Counted from the first letter of the stretch, positions 16,150 to 25,603 are shown. The stretch: DNA of 64,000 bases from UBA6022 sp049295575 (GCA_049295575.1 JBAQQX010000002.1:493999-557998), one strand, 5' to 3'. The notes: generated by a model not told the origin, from the letters alone. Translations and numbers: made by a program.

Positions 16150-19100
16150 CTACTTCAGGATGACGCAGTCTTCACCAAGCTGTTTAACGAGCGCGCTGAC
16201 AAGATTGTCGCTACCGTCAACACCAAATGGCAGCTTAATAGCTGACTTCTTATCAGCCCCGAGTACAAGGACGATGTCGGTCTTGCCTGGATATTCGCTA
16301 CATGTCTGCTTTAAACCTAAAAGCGCATCATGATCATCAGTATTTTTAATATGAACAAATAATTTCTTTACAGCAGGAATATCCATAATAGGCCGTGGCT
16401 TTTCGGCAACCGGCTTGTCGGCAGGCATAGTACTGGCCGGCATGCTCACTTCGCCTCCATTCTTCTTTGCTTTATACTCAGCCACGCGCATCGCCTTAAC
16501 CTTGGCGCTCATCTTGGGTGCCTCCATCTTACGGCCCGTTGACTCGTATTCTCGCAGCTCCTGATCGGTTACTTCGACGATCTCATCGGCAATCATTTTC
16601 GCATCTGTGCCAAGATTTCCGTCACGGTCCCGCGCGCTCATCTTACCAGTGACACGAATGACAGCATCTTGGACTAATTTAGCACCGACTTGCTCGTAGA
16701 GGTTCGGAAAGACAATCACCTCACCCTCGCCTGTCTTATCTTCAATCCCCACAAACGCCATCTTCGTGCCAGATTTGGTAATAATACTTCGTACTGTATT
16801 CACCAAGCCGCCAATGGTCGCCTTTTTGCCGTCCACATCCGGCGTCATTCGACTCAACGGAATTGTCTGTTCTTCAAAATACGCATCATAATTATCAAGA
16901 GGGTGGGCGCTGATATAGAGACCGAGAAGCTCACGCTCCCACGTAAGGCGCTCTTTATCAGTATGTTTAGCTGGAGCTGTCTGGAGAGTGACGGTCGGCT
17001 GCACGCTGGCAGCATCAGCGAGGCCACCAAACAGATCAGTCTGGCCACTCAGTGCTTCCTTTTGGACCTTGCTAGCAAACGCTTGAACGGTTTCAAGATT
17101 ATAAAGGAGGTCTGATCGATCACCCATAGCATCAAATCCACCAGATTTAATCAGCGAATCCCAGGCTTTTTTATTAAACTTGCTCGTTGATACTCGCTTG
17201 GCAAAATCTTCAATACCGCTAAACTTGCCGTCTTCACGGGCGCGAAGAATCTCTTCAACGGCGCCAACACCGACACCCTTGATAGCGGCCATGCCAAAAC
17301 GAATTTGGTTTTCATTCGGCACGATTGCAAACTCAACAAAAGACTCATTAACATCCGGCGATAGCACAGTAATACCCATATGCTTACACTCGGTAATTTC
17401 AATTGCCAAGCGATCAATATCATCCTGATCACTAGTCATCAATGCGGCCATAAACGCATCGGGATAGTGTGCTTTTAGATATGCCGTCCAATAGGAGATT
17501 AACCCGTAGCATGCAGCGTGTGACTTGTTGAAGCAGTAATTCGCAAATTCCTCGAGCTGATCCCAGAACTTCTCAGCGATCTTCGGATCGGCGCCGCTAT
17601 GTTTCACCGCACCGTCAACAAAGTCGACTTTCACTTTACGCATGAGGTCGATATTCTTCTTACCTACCGCCTTACGAAGCGTATCCGCCTGTCCACCGGT
17701 AAATCCGCACCAGTCCTTAGAAATCTGCATAAACTGCTCCTGATAGACGAGGATGCCGTATGTACTTTTAAGTGCCGGCTCCATGCCCTTATGGAGATAG
17801 GTGATTTCTTCTTGGCCGTGTTTACGCTTAATAAAGCTATCGATAAACTGCATCGGACCCGGACGATATAGAGCCACCATGGCAATAATATCCTCAAAAA
17901 CCGTTGGCTTTAGCTCGCGCAAGTAGCGCTTCATGCCTGCCGATTCGAGCTGAAAGACACCGGTTGTGTCGCCGCGCTGTAAGAGCTCGTACGCCTTATC
18001 ATCGTCAAGCGGAATCTTAGCTAGATCAATCTCGTCCTTATATACCTTTTTAATAATACGTAGCGCATTATTAATTGTCGTAAGGTTGGACAGGCCCAAG
18101 AAGTCCATCTTAAGTAGCCCGAGCTCCTCAACTGGACCCATTGGATACTGGGTTGAAACGACACCCTTTTGTGCCATTTCAAGTGGTGCATACTTGACGA
18201 TATCATCTGGTGCAATCACCACGCCAGCGGCGTGTACACCATGAGAGCGGATAGTCCCCTCCAGTCGAACAGCGTAGTCAAAGACCTGCTTTGCCGTTGG
18301 ATTGGTTTCGTATTCTTTCTTGAGATCAGGATCTTCAACAATACTCTTTTTGAGCGGAATATGGCGACCTTGGACTGGCGGCGGAATCATCTTCGACAAA
18401 CGGTCCGCTTCGGCATAGGGTACTTGTAGTACGCGGGCGACATCTCGCACCGCTGCACGAGCTGCCATCTTACCAAAGGTCACAATATTGGCCACACGCT
18501 CGCTGCCGTACTTCTTCGAGCAATATTCAATCACCTCATTGCGACGCGTATCCTGAATATCAATGTCGATATCGGGCATTGAAATACGATCAGGATTCAA
18601 AAAACGTTCGAACAGAAGATCATACTTCAATGGATCTAGGTCAGTAATACGAAGGGCGTAGGCAATAATAGAACCCGCCGCGCTACCGCGACCTGGACCA
18701 AAAATAATACCCTGAGACTTGCCCCAGTTAATAAAGTCCTGGACGATCAAGAAGTACCCGTTATAGCCCATCTTATCAAGTACGCCAAGCTCCATATCTA
18801 GTCGGTCTCGGACAGTGTCGCTCAATATTGGACGAATTTCATCAACAGTCATCGTCGAGGCCTGTTCGAGTTCGAAATCATTATAACGCGCCGCTAGCCC
18901 CTGATAGACAAGCAGATCGAGATACGTCTTTTCCGTTTCACCCTCAGGTACAGGGAAGGTCGGGATCAGGATACCGCCAAGATCAAGTTCGACATTACAG
19001 CGATCGGCAATAGCACGAGTATTGGCGACAGCTATAGGATTAGTCTTATTCCAACGTTCAATAATTTCATTCGGATCCGTTACGTGGAGCTCAAAATCTT

Positions 19101-19881
19101 TCAGACTCATACGCTTCTCGTCTGACAAAAATGCACCGGTTCCAACACAGAGTAGAATTTCGTGAGCATCCTGGTCGTCATGAGAGAGGTAATGACCGTC
19201 ACTCGTCACAACACATGGAATGTCTAATTCAGTGGCGAGACGCTCAAGGTGCTTATTAATACCTACTTGGACATCCCATTTACTTGGACAATCTGGATGA
19301 CCATGATCCTGTAGCTCAAAGTAATAGCGATCACCAAAAATAGATTTATACCAGGTTGCGATCTTTTTTGCTTCTTCGTAGTTATCAGATCGAAGCTGTT
19401 CACCGATCTCGCCACTCGCACAGGCACTAAGTGCTATGATACCTTCGTTATATTGCTCAAGGAGCTCATGATCAATACGAGGCTTGTAATACATACCCTC
19501 AAGATTAGCTTTTGAGGTAAGCATCATTAGGTTCTTATAGCCAGTTTCATTCATTGCAAGCAAGATAAGGTGATAACGTGCCTTATCCTTCTGTGGGTCT
19601 CGATCATGACGGGAGCGAGCTGCAACGTAAGCCTCGAGCCCAATGATAGGTTTTACGCCTGCTTCCTTGGCAGCTTTATAGAACTCGACAGTCCCAGACA
19701 TCGTACCGTGGTCGGTCATTGCGACGGCCTCCATGCCAAGTGCCTTGACATGCTCAACAAGCTCATTCACCTTTGTCAGGCCATCGAGTAGACTGTGGTG
19801 CGTGTGATTGTGCAAATGCACATAATCAGACGCCTGAAGCTGAGCGAGAGGCTCAGTGATAGCTGTTGGTTCAACCCCCAT
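16150..19881 (-). CDS. dnaE: DNA polymerase III subunit alpha
   Basis: This is the 1243-residue replicative polymerase. The N-terminal PHP domain (about 15-280; HLHNHTHHSLLDG, MTDHGTMSG) is followed by the C-family polymerase core with GPGRGSAAGS and the catalytic PDIDIDIQD aspartates, a helix-hairpin-helix region (about 850-900), an OB domain (about 1000-1090) and a C-terminal tail. The PHP metal-binding histidines look intact, so PHP proofreading is possible; no separate epsilon subunit is in the window. A TATACT box ends 10 nt before the ATG (nearly leaderless). Confidence 0.97.
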   Translation of the reverse strand: MGVEPTAITEPLAQLQASDYVHLHNHTHHSLLDGLTKVNELVEHVKALGMEAVAMTDHGTMSGTVEFYKAAKEAGVKPIIGLEAYVAARSRHDRDPQKDKARYHLILLAMNETGYKNLMMLTSKANLEGMYYKPRIDHELLEQYNEGIIALSACASGEIGEQLRSDNYEEAKKIATWYKSIFGDRYYFELQDHGHPDCPSKWDVQVGINKHLERLATELDIPCVVTSDGHYLSHDDQDAHEILLCVGTGAFLSDEKRMSLKDFELHVTDPNEIIERWNKTNPIAVANTRAIADRCNVELDLGGILIPTFPVPEGETEKTYLDLLVYQGLAARYNDFELEQASTMTVDEIRPILSDTVRDRLDMELGVLDKMGYNGYFLIVQDFINWGKSQGIIFGPGRGSAAGSIIAYALRITDLDPLKYDLLFERFLNPDRISMPDIDIDIQDTRRNEVIEYCSKKYGSERVANIVTFGKMAARAAVRDVARVLQVPYAEADRLSKMIPPPVQGRHIPLKKSIVEDPDLKKEYETNPTAKQVFDYAVRLEGTIRSHGVHAAGVVIAPDDIVKYAPLEMAQKGVVSTQYPMGPVEELGLLKMDFLGLSNLTTINNALRIIKKVYKDEIDLAKIPLDDDKAYELLQRGDTTGVFQLESAGMKRYLRELKPTVFEDIIAMVALYRPGPMQFIDSFIKRKHGQEEITYLHKGMEPALKSTYGILVYQEQFMQISKDWCGFTGGQADTLRKAVGKKNIDLMRKVKVDFVDGAVKHSGADPKIAEKFWDQLEEFANYCFNKSHAACYGLISYWTAYLKAHYPDAFMAALMTSDQDDIDRLAIEITECKHMGITVLSPDVNESFVEFAIVPNENQIRFGMAAIKGVGVGAVEEILRAREDGKFSGIEDFAKRVSTSKFNKKAWDSLIKSGGFDAMGDRSDLLYNLETVQAFASKVQKEALSGQTDLFGGLADAASVQPTVTLQTAPAKHTDKERLTWERELLGLYISAHPLDNYDAYFEEQTIPLSRMTPDVDGKKATIGGLVNTVRSIITKSGTKMAFVGIEDKTGEGEVIVFPNLYEQVGAKLVQDAVIRVTGKMSARDRDGNLGTDAKMIADEIVEVTDQELREYESTGRKMEAPKMSAKVKAMRVAEYKAKKNGGEVSMPASTMPADKPVAEKPRPIMDIPAVKKLFVHIKNTDDHDALLGLKQTCSEYPGKTDIVLVLGADKKSAIKLPFGVDGSDNLVSALVKQLGEDCVILK

Positions 19882-19891
19882 GTGTGCTTAT

Positions 19892-19897
19892 AGTATA
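19892..19897 (-). promoter_or_regulatory. -10 box of dnaE, near-leaderless
   Basis: TATACT on the minus strand ends 10 nt before the ATG at 19881, predicting a leader of about 3 nt. Confidence 0.55.
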
Positions 19898-19939
19898 CCT
19901 TTGATATAGCTGCCTTGTCTTTAGTAAATTGTAGTAAAA

Positions 19940-20236
19940 TTAGCGCGTTCGTGTCTCTAAAGTGTTCCGAGACTGCTCAAAGAAGTCGCCAATGCCTGGT
20001 AAATCAACAAACTGACCCATGATCCATATCGCTATCGCTACAAGAATCGTACCGCCAAGTACGCTGCCGAAGCCAAAGAAGAGACCACGAATAAAGTTCA
20101 TCCAATAGACTTGCCGTCGGCTCCGATGAAGATCATAGAACAACTCTTCTATCAGTTCATGACGAGCCCCTCGTTCGTTATCATCTTTAACTTTATCAGT
20201 AACCTTTTTTACGACATTCTTCTTACTGCTACTCAT
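19940..20236 (-). CDS. DUF5665-like small membrane protein
   Basis: This 98-residue protein has a basic, charged N-terminus (SSSKKNVVKKVTDKVKDDNERG) and one or two membrane helices (about 48-72), then a VDLPGIGDFF segment. The pattern RSRRQVYWMNFIRGLFFGFGSVLGGT matches the DUF5665 type, of unknown function. A ribosome site AAAGGGG lies 6 nt before the ATG. It is the last gene of a run of four small envelope proteins, after a hairpin. Confidence 0.7.
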   Translation of the reverse strand: MSSSKKNVVKKVTDKVKDDNERGARHELIEELFYDLHRSRRQVYWMNFIRGLFFGFGSVLGGTILVAIAIWIMGQFVDLPGIGDFFEQSRNTLETRTR

Positions 20237-20255
20237 ACTATACCCCTTTACTTAA

Positions 20256-20284
20256 ATGGCACACTGTTTATCTCAGTGTGCCAT
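20256..20284 (-). terminator. 11-bp perfect hairpin, possible weak terminator
   Basis: ATGGCACACTG-TTTATCT-CAGTGTGCCAT. On the minus strand it is followed by TTTAAGT, a poor T-tract. It lies between the YtxH-like and DUF5665-like genes and could reduce or protect the operon transcript. Confidence 0.55.
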
Positions 20285-20308
20285 GGTGACCATGTTTACG
20301 CAAACACT

Positions 20309-20584
20309 CTATCGATTATCTCGGAAACCTTTTTTAGCACCCTCTATTGCGTGTTCGGTACGCTCTCGAAGATCATCGGCTTTTGCCTTGACGTCTTCAG
20401 CAGCATCAACCGCCTTTGTCTTAGCAGTATCAGTCGCATCGGTCGCTTGGTCACGAAGCTCATGCGCCTTTAGCTTCAAGTCAGCGCGAGTTTCCTTACC
20501 GCTTTTTGGAGCAGTCAATATTCCCGCAACTACACCTGCAGCGATACCGATAAGTGCGCCTAGGGCAAATCTATTTTGTGACAT
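20309..20584 (-). CDS. YtxH domain-containing protein
   Basis: This 91-residue protein starts with a glycine/alanine-rich membrane helix (about 7-25, GALIGIAAGVVAGILTAPKSGKETR), the hallmark of the YtxH family. A helical Ala/Asp/Lys-rich tail resembling stress or LEA-type repeats follows (repeated TD/KTKAVDAAEDVKAKADDL). YtxH proteins are envelope stress proteins of unclear mechanism. AAGGAGA lies 8 nt before the ATG. It is within a run of small envelope genes. Confidence 0.8.
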   Translation of the reverse strand: MSQNRFALGALIGIAAGVVAGILTAPKSGKETRADLKLKAHELRDQATDATDTAKTKAVDAAEDVKAKADDLRERTEHAIEGAKKGFRDNR

Positions 20585-20596
20585 AGTATATTCTCC

Positions 20597-20845
20597 TTAT
20601 TTTCGATTTTTAAACTTATTAAACTGCTTAGTAATGAGTTTCATAATGAATGCCGAGGATGTCACCTTGGCAAACCCTGCAATTGCTGACTCAACACTAT
20701 TTGCCGTTCGACCAGCGGTCTCCGCTACCTTCTTTATCTGTCTCGTTACCTTAATGAGCAGTGCAACAAGAACAATTGCCAGTATCAGAAAGATAGCCAG
20801 TACGATAGACAGAACAACGACGAGAATTTCAGCTGCACCACTCAT
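20597..20845 (-). CDS. small single-helix membrane protein (DUF948-like)
   Basis: This 82-residue protein has a long N-terminal hydrophobic helix (about 6-32) followed by an amphipathic tail (KVTRQIKKVAETAGRTANSVESAIAG) typical of DUF948-like membrane-tethered helical proteins. The ribosome site AGGAGGG lies within the end of the upstream gene, and only 3 nt separate the two genes, so they are translationally linked. Function is unknown. Confidence 0.7.
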   Translation of the reverse strand: MSGAAEILVVVLSIVLAIFLILAIVLVALLIKVTRQIKKVAETAGRTANSVESAIAGFAKVTSSAFIMKLITKQFNKFKNRK

Positions 20846-20848
20846 AAA

Positions 20849-21100
20849 CTAGGCCCTCCTGCCCGTTGCAAGACGTAAGAGGAAGATGAGGACAATCGCA
20901 CCGATTACCGCGACGAATAGACTATAGATACTAAAGTCATCTACCCCCTCACCTCCGAGCAGCCCGAAAAGGAAACCACCAAGGAGGGCGCCTACGATAC
21001 CAACGATGATGTTCTTAAGTAGTCCACCTTCTTCTTTCATGATCGCTTTAGCAATCCATCCAGCAAGTGCACCTAATACGATCCATGCTATCCAACCCAT
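20849..21100 (-). CDS. GlsB/YeaQ/YmgE family stress-response membrane protein
   Basis: This 83-residue protein belongs to the transglycosylase-associated (GlsB/YeaQ) family. It has three closely packed hydrophobic helices rich in glycine (WIVLGALAGWIAKAIMKEEGG, IVGIVGALLGGFLFGLLGG, a final helix ending RLATGRR). The family is linked to envelope stress, with unknown biochemistry. AAGGAGG lies 7 nt before the ATG. It heads the run of four small envelope genes downstream of galU. Confidence 0.88.
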   Translation of the reverse strand: MGWIAWIVLGALAGWIAKAIMKEEGGLLKNIIVGIVGALLGGFLFGLLGGEGVDDFSIYSLFVAVIGAIVLIFLLRLATGRRA

Positions 21101-21133
21101 AACTACCTCCTTATGTTGTTAGTTGTCCCTTTA

Positions 21134-22006
21134 TTATAATCGATTTCTCAGATAATGCGCAAAGTCATCGCCGTATTCATCGCTCTCAAGAGCAATATCA
21201 ACGACTGCCTTAAGATACTTCAACTGATCGCCCGTATCATGCCAGACACCTTGGATAAACTGACCGTACACCGCATCAGTATGAGCTAATTCATTAATAC
21301 TATCAGCTAACGTTATCTCACCGCCATTACCCGGGATTTCCTTAGCAATAATCGGCAAAATGTCCGGCGTCAGTAGATAGCCACCGACCGAAGCGAAGCT
21401 ACTTGGAGTATTCGCCTCACCTGGCTTCTCGATAAGCTCAGACAACTTAAAAGTATAGTCGCCTACTTTATCGCTAATGGCTGCCATGCCGTACTTATCG
21501 GCATCCTTCTTCTCCACCTCAATGAGCGAAATTACCGACTTGCCCGTCGCTTCATACGCTTGCCGCAACTGCACCGCACGAGGTACTTCACTGCGGAAAA
21601 AATCATCTGCGAAAAAGACAAAAAATGGTTCGTCGTCGTCAATCAGATGCTGGGCATTTAATATAGGACGGGCATTGCCCTTTGGGCTGCCCTTTTGACG
21701 TACGTAAACAAAATTAGCAAGGTGAGCAATGGCCTGTATTTCATCAGCTTTGTCGTTCTTGCCCTTTTCTCGAAGGTCTCTCTCTAGTTCGTCGCTACGA
21801 TCAAAATGATCTTCAATAGCGCGCTTAGTGCTACCGGTGACAATAATGATATCTGTGACACCTGCCGCAACCGCCTCTTCAACAATCAATTGTATAACCG
21901 GACGATCGATGATCGGCAGCATTTCTTTTGGCATTGCTTTTGTCTGCGGCAAGAATCGTGTCCCAAGTCCTGCTGCACATATTATTGCTTTAGTTGGCTG
22001 TTTCAT
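21134..22006 (-). CDS. galU: UTP--glucose-1-phosphate uridylyltransferase
   Basis: GalU makes UDP-glucose from UTP and glucose-1-phosphate for surface polysaccharides and glycolipids. The 290-residue protein has the nucleotidyltransferase start ICAAGLGTRFLPQTKAMPKEMLPI, the KG(S/N)PKGNARPIL and FADDFF segments, and the VWHDTGDQLKYLKAVVDIAL ending. Length matches the family. A strong AAGGAGG lies 6 nt before the ATG. It lies 41 nt after gatB on the same strand and is probably part of the same transcript. Confidence 0.95.
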   Translation of the reverse strand: MKQPTKAIICAAGLGTRFLPQTKAMPKEMLPIIDRPVIQLIVEEAVAAGVTDIIIVTGSTKRAIEDHFDRSDELERDLREKGKNDKADEIQAIAHLANFVYVRQKGSPKGNARPILNAQHLIDDDEPFFVFFADDFFRSEVPRAVQLRQAYEATGKSVISLIEVEKKDADKYGMAAISDKVGDYTFKLSELIEKPGEANTPSSFASVGGYLLTPDILPIIAKEIPGNGGEITLADSINELAHTDAVYGQFIQGVWHDTGDQLKYLKAVVDIALESDEYGDDFAHYLRNRL

Positions 22007-22047
22007 AAACTACCTCCTTTGCGCTACGATTTTCAATTCTGGATAAG

Positions 22048-23499
22048 CTACAGTCTTTCGCGTATAAGTTTCTGAGCTAATGCCGGGTTTGCTTTACCTT
22101 GGGACTTCTTCATAATTTGGCCGACAAGGAAGCCAATTACTTTATCGTTACCATTTCGGATATCCTCGATTGCCTTTGCACTTGCAGGATCGGCCAAAAC
22201 TTCGTCAACGATTGCAGCGATTGCGCCCTCGTCACTTACCTGTAAAAGATTCTTACGCTCGGCAATAGCCTCAGGACTATCAGATGAGGTGAGCATATCA
22301 ATAAAAACATCTTTAGCGGCAGTCGAGCTAAGCTTACTGTCATCTACCATCGTCGCGAGCTGGACAAAGTAAGCATCGGGAACATTAACAATATTAGCAA
22401 CGGCATCATCGGATGAACTGTCACTGAGCACAAGCAGGAACCATAGGCCAACCCGACGGGCAGCACTTGCGCCGCTTTGCTCAAAAATACGTTGAACTAG
22501 CTCGGCTATTTTACGACTTGCCAGTAGGGCGTTAATGACCGTCTCATCAAATCCAATCACCTTCCACGCTTCGCGGTAGAATGATGGTAGATGTGGAACA
22601 GTTGCTTGAATTTCAGCAATCTCTTCCGCACTAAGAACAATTGGTGGAATATCAGCATCGGGCATATAGCGATAGTCCTGAGCATCCTCTTTTGAACGCT
22701 GACTACTCGTTACTTGCTTCGTATCATCCCAGCCGCGCGTTTCCTGTACGACACGTTCGCCATTCTCCAAGCGCTCTACTTGACGACGGAATTCATATTC
22801 CGCTGCCTTTTCAACACTACGGAATGAGTTAAGATTCTTTACTTCCGCACGGGTACCGAGCTCAGATACACCCTTAGGCGCAACCGACAAGTTAACGTCA
22901 AACCGCATGTTGCCATGGTACAAATCGCCATGTGTGACACCGGCATAGGTCATTAGTCGATAGAGCTCGGTTGCATAAGCCTTTGCCGCCGCGGCTGAGT
23001 GAATGTCTGGCTCAGATACAATCTCAATGAGTGGTGTACCGGCTCGGTTAAGATCAACTAGACTATGACCGTCGAAGTGACTTAGCTTTCCTGCATCTTC
23101 TTCCATGTGGGCATGGTGTATTCGCACACGTACATTCGTGCCGTCCTCCAGCGGTGCATCAATGTAGCCAGCCTGAATGATTGGCTCGTACATCTGCGTC
23201 GTCTGGTAGCCCTTGGGTAGGTCTGGATAGAAGTAGTGCTTTCGATCAAACCGACTTACGTGCGCAATTGGCGCATTCAGTGCCTTGCCGGCTTTAATAG
23301 CCAGGTTTACGGCCTCGCGATTTAGCACAGGGAGCATACCAGGTAAGCCAAAATCAATCGGGCTTACGACACTATTTGGAGATTTATCACGGGCATCATT
23401 GTCGGCGCCACTAAATAATTTCGTTGCCGTTGCAAGCTGAACATGACACTCGATACCGATCGTCATCTCATATTTATCTAAAATTTCATCACGTATCAT
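22048..23499 (-). CDS. gatB: Asp/Glu-tRNA(Asn/Gln) amidotransferase subunit B
   Basis: GatB is the 483-residue kinase-like subunit of GatCAB, which turns Glu-tRNA-Gln or Asp-tRNA-Asn into the amide forms. It opens with MTIGIECHVQLATATKLF; the GatB core runs to about 290 with RFDRKHYFYPDLPKGYQTTQ, and the C-terminal helical YqeY-like domain ends KKSQGKANPALAQKLI. Its ATG overlaps the preceding gene's stop in TAATG, with TAGGAGC upstream, so translation is coupled. Its presence fits the indirect route for Gln-tRNA charging. Confidence 0.97.
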   Translation of the reverse strand: MIRDEILDKYEMTIGIECHVQLATATKLFSGADNDARDKSPNSVVSPIDFGLPGMLPVLNREAVNLAIKAGKALNAPIAHVSRFDRKHYFYPDLPKGYQTTQMYEPIIQAGYIDAPLEDGTNVRVRIHHAHMEEDAGKLSHFDGHSLVDLNRAGTPLIEIVSEPDIHSAAAAKAYATELYRLMTYAGVTHGDLYHGNMRFDVNLSVAPKGVSELGTRAEVKNLNSFRSVEKAAEYEFRRQVERLENGERVVQETRGWDDTKQVTSSQRSKEDAQDYRYMPDADIPPIVLSAEEIAEIQATVPHLPSFYREAWKVIGFDETVINALLASRKIAELVQRIFEQSGASAARRVGLWFLLVLSDSSSDDAVANIVNVPDAYFVQLATMVDDSKLSSTAAKDVFIDMLTSSDSPEAIAERKNLLQVSDEGAIAAIVDEVLADPASAKAIEDIRNGNDKVIGFLVGQIMKKSQGKANPALAQKLIRERL

Positions 23500-23918
23500 T
23501 AAATTGCTCCTACGTCCTTAAGGGCTTGCTTAAATCCAGCGAGTGCACGGCGCACCTCATCATAGTTCACGCGCACATCGGCTTCATGTGCAATCTGATT
23601 GCGAAGCTTGTGTGCATTCCACACCGCGTTAGCATCTTTCCACGTTGCCTTGGCGTTCTTCATACGCTCGCCCATAGTCTCGCCTTTAATTCCGCGCTCT
23701 TTAAGCGCAAGATCAAGTAGCTTATCCGCATTAAGAACTGTCATATGATAGCTAGTCTCCTGATCACGCTTCAGCTGTTGCTCAATCGCCATCCATTTAA
23801 CCCTGTATTTGTCGACATCAAGCTGAGCAGCGCCCTTTTTAGTGAGTGTAATAACTGCAAGCAATAATCCCGCGACAATAAGAACGGCCGCAAAAAAGAA
23901 AATAATAGACCCATCCAT
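23499..23918 (-). CDS. membrane-anchored HEPN-like protein inside the gat operon
   Basis: This 139-residue protein has one N-terminal membrane helix (about 5-25) and a cytoplasmic helical domain. That domain contains RNQIAH at residues 106-111, the R-x4-H arrangement that marks HEPN domains, a group often found in RNases. It sits between gatA and gatB with TAATG overlaps at both ends, so it is co-translated with them. Whether it cuts RNA, binds nucleotides, or tethers the amidotransferase to the membrane is unknown. The HEPN call rests on the motif and helical context and is tentative. Confidence 0.65.
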   Translation of the reverse strand: MDGSIIFFFAAVLIVAGLLLAVITLTKKGAAQLDVDKYRVKWMAIEQQLKRDQETSYHMTVLNADKLLDLALKERGIKGETMGERMKNAKATWKDANAVWNAHKLRNQIAHEADVRVNYDEVRRALAGFKQALKDVGAI

Positions 23919-25297
23919 TACTGCTTGTCCTCTATTGAAGCAGCCAGTGCCAAAAGTTGAGCATCAGCTTTCCTCTGTCCAACAAGCTGAACACCCACAG
24001 GTAATCCGTTACTCGTTACACCAGCAGGCACACTTATTGCAGGTAGGCCTGCCAAACTTGGCGGAACGGTCATGATATCTGCTAGATACATCTTAACCGG
24101 ATCGGCTGTATTCTCACCCAATCCAAAAGCTGGTGTCGGAGAAACCGGCCCAATCAACGCATCGTACGTCTTGAAGAGATCGTTATATTCGTCAATCAGC
24201 AAGGTACGTGCCTTTTGAGCCTGCTGATAATAAGCGTCGAAAAAGCCACTAGATAAAACATAACTGCCAATCATGATACGGCGTTTGTTTTCTGTCACAA
24301 ACCCTTGATCGCGAGTCTTGCCGTACAGCTCAGCAAGCGTCTGTACACCCTCGGCACGATATCCATAACGGATACCGTCGTAGCGAGCAAGGTTGCTACT
24401 AATCTCGGCCGGGACAATAATGTAGTACATCGCAAGCGTATGCTTAACGATCGGCAGGCTCACTTCCTCGACGGTGTGACCAGCGGCGCGAAGCTTTTCG
24501 ACATACTCCTGTGTTCGCGCTTTAACCTCATCGTCAATATCATCAGTCATAAATTCTTTGATCAGACCGATTTTCTGCGCCGGCTTCGATGAATCAAGCG
24601 TCGTAAAGTAATCAGGGAGCGTCGTCATATCACGCTCATCCTTACCGGACATAATCTCCATAATCAGCGCTGCATCATCTGCACTGTGTGCGAAACAGCC
24701 AATCGTATCTGTGCTACTCGCCATCGCCACAACACCATAGCGGCTCACTGTGCCATAGGTAGGCTTTACGCCAACAACACCATTAAAGCTGGCTGGTTGG
24801 CGGATTGAGCCACCCGTATCGGTACCTAGTGCAAACGGTACAACATCAAGTGCTGTCACGACAGCTGAACCGCCGCTACTTCCACCGGCAACCTTGGTTG
24901 CGTCAAACGCATTCAACGTTGGACCAAATGCAGAATTCTCAGTACTACCGCCGTGGGCAAACGCATCAAGATTTGCCTTACCGATACATATTGCACCTTC
25001 GGCCTCAAGCTTTTCAACTGCAGTAGCCTGAAGGGGCGCCTGAAACTTCTCAAGCATCTTGCTAGCGGCCGTAGTCGGGGCCCCAAATGCGAGGAAGTTA
25101 TCCTTAACAACGAATGGAACACCGGCAAGACGCCCCGTAATATCACCACGGTCAACAGCATCGGCTCGCTCAAGTGCACGCTCCGTGGTTAGGCTAAGAA
25201 GTGCATGATACTCACTTGTTGACGCTGCTTTTTCAAGCGCCAGTTCGACTCGCTGTCGAGCTGATATATTTTGCTGTAGTAATTCAGAAATTGTCAT
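23918..25297 (-). CDS. gatA: Asp/Glu-tRNA(Asn/Gln) amidotransferase subunit A
   Basis: GatA is the 459-residue amidase that releases ammonia from glutamine for GatCAB. The amidase signature is complete: catalytic Lys in FVVKDN, the GGSSGGSAVVTALDVVPFALGTDTGGSIRQPA segment with both serines, and the C-terminal GLPVGVQLVG. It follows gatC by 3 nt and overlaps the HEPN-like gene's start in TAATG. Confidence 0.97.
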   Translation of the reverse strand: MTISELLQQNISARQRVELALEKAASTSEYHALLSLTTERALERADAVDRGDITGRLAGVPFVVKDNFLAFGAPTTAASKMLEKFQAPLQATAVEKLEAEGAICIGKANLDAFAHGGSTENSAFGPTLNAFDATKVAGGSSGGSAVVTALDVVPFALGTDTGGSIRQPASFNGVVGVKPTYGTVSRYGVVAMASSTDTIGCFAHSADDAALIMEIMSGKDERDMTTLPDYFTTLDSSKPAQKIGLIKEFMTDDIDDEVKARTQEYVEKLRAAGHTVEEVSLPIVKHTLAMYYIIVPAEISSNLARYDGIRYGYRAEGVQTLAELYGKTRDQGFVTENKRRIMIGSYVLSSGFFDAYYQQAQKARTLLIDEYNDLFKTYDALIGPVSPTPAFGLGENTADPVKMYLADIMTVPPSLAGLPAISVPAGVTSNGLPVGVQLVGQRKADAQLLALAASIEDKQ

Positions 25298-25300
25298 AAT

Positions 25301-25591
25301 TTATAAAACCTTTGGCACCTTCACTTGATGAGCGTAACTCTCCGGCGACAATTCAAGTAGTTGTTCGCGGGAAACCTTATAGTCTACTACGCTGTCATCG
25401 CGCCAAACGTTGTGCAAGTCCGTCACTTGATACGTTGGGTCGACGCCTTCTGTATTTAATTCTGCTAGCTGCTCGACGTATCCAAGAATATTACCGAGAT
25501 CCGTCTGTAGAGCATCGATTTCTGAGTCGTCTAGCTGCAAGCTACTTAGCTGTGCAAGATGTCGCACATCATCACGAGATATATTTGTCAT
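25301..25591 (-). CDS. gatC: Asp/Glu-tRNA(Asn/Gln) amidotransferase subunit C
   Basis: GatC is the 96-residue belt subunit that holds GatA and GatB together. The pattern ISRDDVRHLAQLSSLQLDDSEIDALQTDLGNILGYVEQL and a C-terminal ESYAHQVKVPKVL are typical. The ATG at 25591 follows TATAAT by 6 nt, which fixes the start of both gene and operon; a longer reading upstream would include the promoter. It is the first gene of gatC-gatA-HEPN-gatB and probably galU. Confidence 0.93.
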   Translation of the reverse strand: MTNISRDDVRHLAQLSSLQLDDSEIDALQTDLGNILGYVEQLAELNTEGVDPTYQVTDLHNVWRDDSVVDYKVSREQLLELSPESYAHQVKVPKVL

Positions 25592-25597
25592 ACACCC

Positions 25598-25603
25598 ATT
25601 ATA
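25598..25603 (-). promoter_or_regulatory. -10 box of the gat operon, leaderless
   Basis: TATAAT on the minus strand ends 6 nt before the gatC ATG. Confidence 0.65.

Noticed and set aside
20256..20852. 198-residue plus-strand reading frame opposite the small envelope genes
   Set aside because: It lies antisense to two well-supported genes with ribosome sites and known families; it has no ribosome site of its own.
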